A DNA stretch of 40,292 nucleotides, taken from IMG/VR virus record IMGVR_UViG_3300007519_000030, positions 1-40,292 of that record; one strand, 5' to 3'. This DNA comes from a virus. The position numbers and the translations under genes are program-made. The notes under the pieces are model-generated. The model was not told where the DNA came from and ran no database searches. It worked only from the letters and a program-made list of their open reading frames with translations. This document shows, piece after piece, positions 6,933 through 14,200 of this stretch. The stretch's first letter is position 1. Every line of letters starts with the position of its first letter.

Positions 6933-8402
6933 ATGTTGAAACTTGATGCTCTAGAGCCAAAAGTTTCAGCCGAACCTATTGCCGAACCAGCTGATGAAGC
7001 TGGTTTTGGTGGTTTTGATGGTTCTAGTAGTGAAGAGCCATCTATGGATTCTGGTGAGGAATTACCAGTAGATGATAAACCTTTCGATGATGAACCATTT
7101 GATGCTGGAGTAGAAGCAAATGAAGATTCTGACCCCAAAAAATACATCCAACAATTGACTGGTAAATTGGGTCAGTCTTTAAGACAGTATTCTAAAGACC
7201 AAGGACAACCAGATTATGAATTAGAAAAATTTGCGATTAATTCTTTATTATCGGCAACACATACTTCTCAAATGGATGAAGAGGATAAAAACGATATAAT
7301 TAAGAAAGTTAATACATCTGGAAATGAATCAGAAGATTCCGACAATACGGAAGATAACGGTAGCGATAATGACAATGCTGGGTTTGATGATAATAGTAAT
7401 AACGGTGAAAATGATGGTGATGAAGATTTACAAGAGGGTAAATACTTATTGGATAAAGAAAAGGTCCCAAAAGTAAGTATATTTGCACCAAAATATAGTA
7501 AAGAACACATTCCAGAAAATGATTTAGATGAGGCAGTTGATTCTGACCCATGTTGGAAAAATTATCAACAAATTGGAATGAAGGAGAAGAATGGTAAACA
7601 AGTACCTAATTGTGTACCAGTTAATGAAGGTGTTGAGGGTAGAGAATCAAATAATTATACGTTTTGGCAAAACCTTAAAACCTTAAATCATGCTTCTAGT
7701 GAATTGTTAGGAATGGATAAAGATAAAATAGATGAAATGTGTGCAAATGGTCACGCATGGGCTGTTGACCACATTTCTACTTCGGCAGATGATATTGAAG
7801 AAGTATATCATTTCTTTGACACTAATGTTGATTCCAGTTCAATGGATTATGATGGTGAGACAGAGTGTGGTTATGAAGATGAGTATGGTACGGTTGAAAA
7901 TGTTGAACTTTATGAAGGTAAATATGATGATAAAAAATTAAATAAACCAACTAGTGGTGACGTAAAAAAATTCAAAGTATTTGTAAAAAATAAAAAAGGT
8001 AATGTTATAAAGGTTAATTTTGGTGACCCTAATATGGAAATTAAAAGAGATGACCCAAAAAGAAAAAAAGCATTTAGAGCTAGACATAAATGTTCTGAAG
8101 CTAAAGATAAAACAACACCAAAATATTGGTCATGTAAAATGTGGTCATCAACCCCAGTTTCTAAAATAGTCGGTGAAAACTTGATTGTTAGTGGTGGAAA
8201 TAGTATCTTTGGGAAAAAAGATTTAACTATGAGATTAAGAGAGACATTTAATGACGATTTAGAACCGTTTGTAGAGCCAGCACCAATGCCAGTTATAGAA
8301 CCTAAAAGAACAACTAAACCTTTTGCACCTAGTAGAAAAAATAAACCATTTACGATTGAGCCAGATACAATACCTCAAACGGACCCTAAAGCTGAAAAAT
8401 AA
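6933..8402 (+). CDS. Phage structural-type protein with FGDPNMEIKRDD...YWSCKMW motif
   Basis: 489 residues. The first 60 are Pro/Glu/Asp-rich. Residues 65-130 form a helical module (PKKYIQQLTGKLGQSLRQY; KFAINSLLSATHTSQMDEED). A long acidic Asn/Asp/Glu linker follows. Next comes a cysteine motif DPCWKNYQQIGMK..GKQVPNCVP, a region with CGYEDEYGTVE, and then the module KVFVKNKKGNVIKVNFGD, NMEIKRDDPKRKKAFRARH, and PKYWSCKMW. I recall the last two motif groups from many myovirus structural or hypothetical proteins; their function is unknown to me. The Cys residues (DPCW...PNC; HKC...WSC) may bind a metal. Shares TAATG with the next gene. Confidence 0.7.
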   Translation: MLKLDALEPKVSAEPIAEPADEAGFGGFDGSSSEEPSMDSGEELPVDDKPFDDEPFDAGVEANEDSDPKKYIQQLTGKLGQSLRQYSKDQGQPDYELEKFAINSLLSATHTSQMDEEDKNDIIKKVNTSGNESEDSDNTEDNGSDNDNAGFDDNSNNGENDGDEDLQEGKYLLDKEKVPKVSIFAPKYSKEHIPENDLDEAVDSDPCWKNYQQIGMKEKNGKQVPNCVPVNEGVEGRESNNYTFWQNLKTLNHASSELLGMDKDKIDEMCANGHAWAVDHISTSADDIEEVYHFFDTNVDSSSMDYDGETECGYEDEYGTVENVELYEGKYDDKKLNKPTSGDVKKFKVFVKNKKGNVIKVNFGDPNMEIKRDDPKRKKAFRARHKCSEAKDKTTPKYWSCKMWSSTPVSKIVGENLIVSGGNSIFGKKDLTMRLRETFNDDLEPFVEPAPMPVIEPKRTTKPFAPSRKNKPFTIEPDTIPQTDPKAEK

Positions 8403-8815
8403 TGAAAGAACTTTTTTTAATATATGTTAATAAGGTAGGTAAAGATTATAGAGGTGAATTTTTATATGAGTTCATATTTTCTGATACTATTTCAAACATA
8501 GATGGTGAAGAGTGGGACACATTTCCAGCTTCTGGTAGACCAGAACCACCTCATGAACATTTAATTAAGAAAGTTGGACGTTTACAGTCTGACTTAATTT
8601 TGGATGTTATTCAAGAAAGTGATACCTTTGCTGTATGGGATGCTGTTGACGGAGTTATTGCTTTGTCATGGGAGAATATAAACAATTACGATACTTACCC
8701 AGAGAATAGACTTTGCTTTAAATTTGGTGATACTATTAAAGATGTTGAAGCTAAATTGTACGAAAAAGACCTAATATTAGAATATAATAAAATTAACCAT
8801 GGAAAAGAAAAATAA
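8402..8815 (+). CDS. Hypothetical protein
   Basis: 137 residues, ATG overlapping the previous TAA, hence translationally coupled. Aromatic-rich, mixed alpha/beta, no signal peptide or membrane segment: ELFLIYVNKVGKDYRGEFLYEF, a DTFPASGRPEPP loop, then IALSWENINNYD and a KFGDTIKDVEAKLYEK end. It overlaps the next start by 17 nt. No family recognised; being locked in this tightly packed block it is probably co-expressed with virion proteins. Confidence 0.65.
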   Translation: MKELFLIYVNKVGKDYRGEFLYEFIFSDTISNIDGEEWDTFPASGRPEPPHEHLIKKVGRLQSDLILDVIQESDTFAVWDAVDGVIALSWENINNYDTYPENRLCFKFGDTIKDVEAKLYEKDLILEYNKINHGKEK

Positions 8816-9851
8816 AATTAATGAAGATGATGAAGATGGTAAAGATGGTAAAATTGCTCTTCTTGTAACGCCTAAAGTCTTAAAAGATGTTGTTAAAACT
8901 AAAGAATTAAGTGACATTCAAAAAGCAAATCCAGAAGGTGTTAAATTAGTTTACGATGAGGAAGGTGGTTCTGATAGTACTTCAATGTTGAGTATATCTG
9001 AGGAAGAATCTATTATTGAACCACAAGACCAAGCAACAATAAAATATTTATCAAATGTTATAGATAAAGAAAGTGGTGAGGTATCTAAACCTTTCACTAT
9101 CGATAATAAAAAATATAAGATGGTTAGAGGTCAACACCCAACTAAGGGTGTTGTTCTTGGTGTTTATTGTTTTGACGAATCGAATAAAGATGGTAATAAT
9201 ATTATACATTTAGTTGAGTACTTTGAAGAATCAGTAATAAAACCAATTATGGATAGAGATGGTATTCAAAAACCAATGGATAATAATAGTGAGGATTTGA
9301 TGAGTCACTTTAATTTAGATGACTTAGGTAAGTGTAGGTTATTTTTTATTGAAAAAGGAACTGGTAAAGTTATTGCTAGGTTTAGAGATGTTAAAGAATT
9401 GGCTACTTCTGGTATTAAGTTAGGTGATAACGAGATGTTAGTTAATAGGAGACAATTAAAAGCTATTAGATTCTCTAGTAAAATTAAAGAACAATTATCA
9501 ACACATGGTTTAGATGAGAGTGTTATTAATACTGATAAGCTAACTAGTGATGTAGGAAAATTAGTTCGTGGAATGATAAGTAAATTTGGTAATGTCTTTG
9601 CTAAATTAGATAAAGATATTGAAAAAGCAACATTTTTATCTAAAATCGCTGAATTACTTAAAATTGATACAACAATGTTATCAGCATTGGTTAGCAAATT
9701 TAAAGATACTGCTAATAGTAGTGGAAATAATGTTACACCAAGTGTTCCCACAGATGGTACCACAGATGGTACCACAGATGTTACATCTGGAATTAAAGAG
9801 TCAAAAAGAAATGTTATAAAAACAATTAAAATAAAAGATTTAAAGAAATGA
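8799..9851 (+). CDS. Hypothetical protein with Thr/Asp/Gly repeat near the C-terminus
   Basis: 350 residues. Charged N-terminus (EDDEDGKDGK), central beta-rich domain (YKMVRGQHPTKGVVLGVYCF...HLVEYFEE; KCRLFFIEKGTGKVIARFRD), helical segment (DVGKLVRGMISKFGNVFAKLDKDIEKATFLSKIAELL), a short TDG-T repeat encoded by a 12-bp tandem repeat, and a basic tail. Start chosen because it overlaps the previous gene by 17 nt with the usual A-rich leader; the end overlaps the next ATG by 4 nt. Function unknown. Confidence 0.65.
   Translation: MEKKNKINEDDEDGKDGKIALLVTPKVLKDVVKTKELSDIQKANPEGVKLVYDEEGGSDSTSMLSISEEESIIEPQDQATIKYLSNVIDKESGEVSKPFTIDNKKYKMVRGQHPTKGVVLGVYCFDESNKDGNNIIHLVEYFEESVIKPIMDRDGIQKPMDNNSEDLMSHFNLDDLGKCRLFFIEKGTGKVIARFRDVKELATSGIKLGDNEMLVNRRQLKAIRFSSKIKEQLSTHGLDESVINTDKLTSDVGKLVRGMISKFGNVFAKLDKDIEKATFLSKIAELLKIDTTMLSALVSKFKDTANSSGNNVTPSVPTDGTTDGTTDVTSGIKESKRNVIKTIKIKDLKK
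9750..9780 (+). repeat. 12-bp tandem repeat in coding sequence
   Basis: ACAGATGGTACC twice in full followed by a partial copy (ACAGATG), encoding TDGTTDGTTD in the linker of the 8799 protein. Confidence 0.8.
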
Positions 9852-11161
9852 GTAAATATAAAAAAATAGCTGAGGAAGCATTAAAAAAAGCTAAACTAAG
9901 TACTGTATCTACTAGTGTTAGTAAACCTATTAATGAAAGTGTTCTTTACCCAGAAAATCTTAGTGAAAGAATGCATCCTAAATTGGAGCAAGATATTAAA
10001 GATAGAAAACACTCATTGGGTAAACACCCAGCATTTCCAGAAGATGATGAATCCTTATTCGAAGAGAAGATAATGGGTGAACGTTTTAATGAAGTCGCTA
10101 AACGTTACAAAAGAGCGTTTGATTGTGATTCTATAGATAATAGAGAATTAACACAAAATATGGGGCCATTGGTTCGTGAGTGTATGAGACTAGAGGTTAT
10201 GCACACTAAGGAATTGGAAAATTTAGCAATAAAAATGGTTCGTGAAGAATATGATATGGGTGAAGATGTTGTTGAGATAAATGCAACTTTAACAAGTGAT
10301 ATATCTATTGAGGGTACTAAAAAAAATCCAACACCAGTTGTTAGTGAGGTTGAATTTTCTAATCATGGTGAAATAGCTAAAGCAAATAAAGAAGTTTATA
10401 AACGTAGATTTTTAAATGCTATGATTCAAGGTGCTGCTAAAAAATGTAATCACATGTTTCATATGGTTGATGATGAGTTAACAAATATTGAACCTAGATT
10501 AGCGAATAACTATACTAAGATGATGTCAGCTGCTGATTATATGTATTATGTTATACCTAAAATGGAGAATGGTGTTAATGCTGGTGTGGTTAGGGTTACG
10601 TTTCCAACAAAAAAGAACCCAAAAGTTATTATAGATGCTGAAGCAATGGTATTCCCAGTTCTTATTCATGAATTAGTGAAGGGTGTTATGGAAATATTAT
10701 CAGCAAAAGGTTTACCTAAAAATAAAAAAATAGCTAAGTATGTTATCGATAAAGCAGATTTTTTATCTGCTGAACCATGGGATATGAGATTAGGACCAGC
10801 TTTGTGGTCAAAATTTACTGATACTATAGAGCCAGATGATTTTAAATTAAAACATCACATATACAATGAGTTAGCAATATTAGAAGCTGATGAATTTAAT
10901 ATTAAAATGAAAGAGATTTTAGCTGGTACGAAAGAAGGTAAAAAAATTATTAAAACTATTGTTGAAGAAATAAATCAAGGTTTAAATGAAGATGAATTAA
11001 CTCATGTTTTAGATTACGAAAATGATGAACTAGAAAATGATTATGAAGAAACATTTAGATTAGATGATTTATTAAATGGTTCAAATATTTCATCTAATGA
11101 CGATAGTATTGATGATGAAGATGAAGATGAAGATACATATGATATAGACGACTTATTTTAG
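9848..11161 (+). CDS. Conserved phage protein, probable structural or assembly role
   Basis: 437 residues. Short basic helical N-terminus (KKIAEEALKKAKLS), a middle part rich in helices (RERMHPKLEQD-like; LTQNMGPLVRECMRLEVMHTKELENLAIKMV), a central domain with FLNAMIQGAAKKCNHMFHM and AMVFPVLIHELVKGVMEILSAKGLP, then PWDMRLGPALWSKF, and a strongly acidic tail ending DDEDEDEDTYDIDDLF. The HELVKG segment is not a metalloprotease site (no third His). I remember similar proteins beside terminase genes of large myoviruses but no function. A strong terminator follows. Confidence 0.7.
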   Translation: MSKYKKIAEEALKKAKLSTVSTSVSKPINESVLYPENLSERMHPKLEQDIKDRKHSLGKHPAFPEDDESLFEEKIMGERFNEVAKRYKRAFDCDSIDNRELTQNMGPLVRECMRLEVMHTKELENLAIKMVREEYDMGEDVVEINATLTSDISIEGTKKNPTPVVSEVEFSNHGEIAKANKEVYKRRFLNAMIQGAAKKCNHMFHMVDDELTNIEPRLANNYTKMMSAADYMYYVIPKMENGVNAGVVRVTFPTKKNPKVIIDAEAMVFPVLIHELVKGVMEILSAKGLPKNKKIAKYVIDKADFLSAEPWDMRLGPALWSKFTDTIEPDDFKLKHHIYNELAILEADEFNIKMKEILAGTKEGKKIIKTIVEEINQGLNEDELTHVLDYENDELENDYEETFRLDDLLNGSNISSNDDSIDDEDEDEDTYDIDDLF

Positions 11162-11181
11162 TATATGTAATGAAACACATT

Positions 11182-11210
11182 AAAAAGGGTCTATATGACC
11201 CTTTTTTATT
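11182..11210 (+). terminator. Rho-independent terminator
   Basis: AAAAAGGGTC, loop TATAT, GACCCTTTTTT followed by ATTTT. Ends the 5868-11161 block. Confidence 0.88.
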
Positions 11211-11238
11211 TTAGAATAGTTGTTTTCTGTTGTTATAG

Positions 11239-11247
11239 ATATTTATA
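11239..11247 (+). promoter_or_regulatory. Putative late promoter box for terL
   Basis: ATATTTATA in the context TTATAGATATTTATATC, ending 11 nt before the terL ATG. The TTATAGATATTTAT context recurs before the gene at 28389. Confidence 0.55.
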
Positions 11248-11258
11248 TCTAAAAAGAT

Positions 11259-14200
11259 ATGTTAACAACACAAGAAATATTTCAAGAGTATGCTCATTGT
11301 CTTACTGATTCTGTTCATGCTATTGAGACATATTTAGAAACGTTCGATAAAACGCAAGAAGGTTTCGTACCTTTTAAATTATTTCCTAGACAAAAAGAAA
11401 TAATTAAAGCATATGATAAACATAGATTTAATATTGTAACAAAACCACGTCAAGCTGGTGTATCAACAACAACCGCTGCATATATGTCAATCAAAGTAGG
11501 TTTTGGTGATAGGGATAACCCAGAGAATATACTTATTATTGCCAATAAACAAGAACTTGCATTTGAATTCTTAGCTAAGATTAAAGATTTTCTTGGTCAA
11601 TTACCTAGATGGGTATGGGGAAGTGAGTATTGTGGTGATGCTAAAAAGGACGCCAAATCAATTTTTATTACAGATTCAAAAAAAGAAATAAAATTACCTA
11701 ATGGTAGTCGTGTTAAAGCGGTTGCTACATCTAAAGATGCTTTGAGGGGTTTTACACCTACATTTCTTATCATGGATGAGGCTGCATATATTGATAATGG
11801 TGCTGAAGTTTTTGGTGCCGCACTTACAGCTTTAGGATGCTTAACAAAAGATTCGTTAATTTTAACTGAAAATGGTTTAATTCAACTTGATGAATTAGTT
11901 TCTGAAAAAGATAAAATAGGTTTCACTGATTTGGAGTTACCACATAAAGTTTGTAATAAAGATGGTGATATTGTTAATGCAACTCAAACTTTTGTTAGTG
12001 AATATGGTCAAACATTTAAAATAAAAACTAAATTAGGTGTTGAATTAGAGGGGAGTTGGAAACATCCTATCTTAATTGATAGGAATGGAACTGAAAATTG
12101 GGTTCGTATGAACGAATTAAAAATTGGTGACAAACCAATAATTCAATATGGTCAAAATTATTTTAGTGATAATAGTGAAGTAAATTTTGTTTTCAATAAA
12201 ACCAAAAATAATAAAAACATCACAATACCTAAAAAGCTTGGTGACAATTTAGATTTTTCTTATTTATTAGGTTTATTCGTAGCTGAGGGTAATTTTAATT
12301 CAAGAGGTATTACCATCACAAATATTGACGATTATATAACAAATTTTCTATTAACAGATAAAGCTTGTTTAGGTAACGCATTTAAAAAAGTTGATGACTT
12401 CCATTATCAATTTCACTCAACCGAATTAATTGAATGGTTTAAAATGTTTGGATTGGATAAACATAACGCTAGGGATAAAGAAATACCTTTAGCGTTATTA
12501 AAGATGCCTAAAGATGTTATTAAAGCATTTTTACAAGGTATGTTCGATGGTGATGGTATGAGTACTATAAAAGATATTAAATATTCAAGTACATCTAAAA
12601 AACTAATTCAAACTCTACAAACTTTATTGTTTAATTTTGGTATTATATCACATGTTAAATATGAAGAACAAAAAACATCTAAATCATCAATATTAAAAAA
12701 TAAAAAACATATTTGTAAAATTTACAACTTAAAAATATATTCAAATTATGCAATTAAATTTTATGACGAAATTGGTTTTAGATTAGATAGAAAACAAAAT
12801 AATAAACAATTTTTATTAAATAAGAAACAAAACTCAAGATTTGTTAATGTAAGTAATAAAGAAATTTTAGAAGTTTTACAAATAAATAATATAGTTAAAA
12901 CTAAAGTTAGATTTTTAGAAAGATTTTGGAAATCAGACTTAAATAGATTAAGTGTCGAATCATTAAACCGTTTATTATCCTTGTTACCAAATAATGCTTT
13001 TTTATTATCATTAACTGAACAATTAAAAAGACAAGAATTATTTTATATTGATGAAATTATTTCTATAACTGAGTCAGAAGATTATACTTATGATTTACAT
13101 GTACCAGAAACAAATTCATTTATTTCAAACGGTATTATAAGTCATAATACTGGGGGTCGAGCAACACTTATATCCTGTGTTACTGAAGATACTTTTATTT
13201 TTACTGATACTGGTTTACAACAAATGAAAGACATTATTAATTATGATGAACCAGATATACCTAATTTAGGTTATTATGTTAAAGAATATAATATTAGAGG
13301 AAATAATATATCTAGGAAATCAAATTTAATTGTTAATAATGGTTTTCAAGAAACTATAAAATTAACAACTACTAATTCAGAACTTGAGTCGACTGAAACA
13401 CATAAATTGTGGTCTTATTCAAATAAAAAAAACAAATATGATTGGTTTACGGTTAGTGAATTAGAAATTGGTGATTATGTTAACGTACAACATTCGTTTA
13501 ATATTTTCGGTAATAACGATACTATTGATTTTGCCTATGAGTTTTCAAATAGAGAAAATAAACCAAAAATAATTTATGATAAAATAAATACTGATTTAGC
13601 TTATCTAATTGGTTTATATTTATCAGAAGGGTCTTGTTATAAACCAAAAAATATTGATGGTATTATTGTTGGTTGTGATATTACGATATCATGTGGTGAT
13701 GATGTTGGTACATACATATCTAATGCTGGGTTTGATTATTCATCACACGATAATTTACACTATAAAATTTCATCTAAATATTTAGGTAGTTTGTTAGAGT
13801 ATTTGGGTTTTGATTTAACCTTAAAAGCACCAAATAAATTAATACCTAGACGTTTACTTGAAATGGGGCGTGAAAATATTATTGCTATGTTACAAGGTAT
13901 TATGGATGGTGATGGTTATTCTGATAATATTAGAGGTAGGGTAGGTATAAATTTATCCTCTAAAAAATTAATTCAACAAATAAGGTTTTTATTTTTAAAT
14001 CTTGGTATATTAACTGATTATTCAGAAGAAATAACACCACCAACTAAAAAAGTTAAAGTTAGTAGTCAATATTATAGACTTTCATCGACATCTATTGATG
14101 CGGATAAATATTACGATACCATTGGTTTTAGATTTAATAGGAAACAAATAAAAAGAGACCAAAATAAATTAGTATCATATAATAATGGATATAGAATAAT

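Noticed and set aside
6839-7147. Minus-strand open frame opposite the 6933 gene
   Set aside because: Ser/Pro-rich shadow of an acidic coding region; no independent support.
9305-9775. 156-codon minus-strand open frame
   Set aside because: Antisense to the 8799 gene, which has a well-supported overlap structure with both neighbours.
10660-10690. HELVKG as a zinc metalloprotease site in the 9848 protein
   Set aside because: The HExxH pattern is incomplete (Gly at the second His position) and no third ligand is seen.
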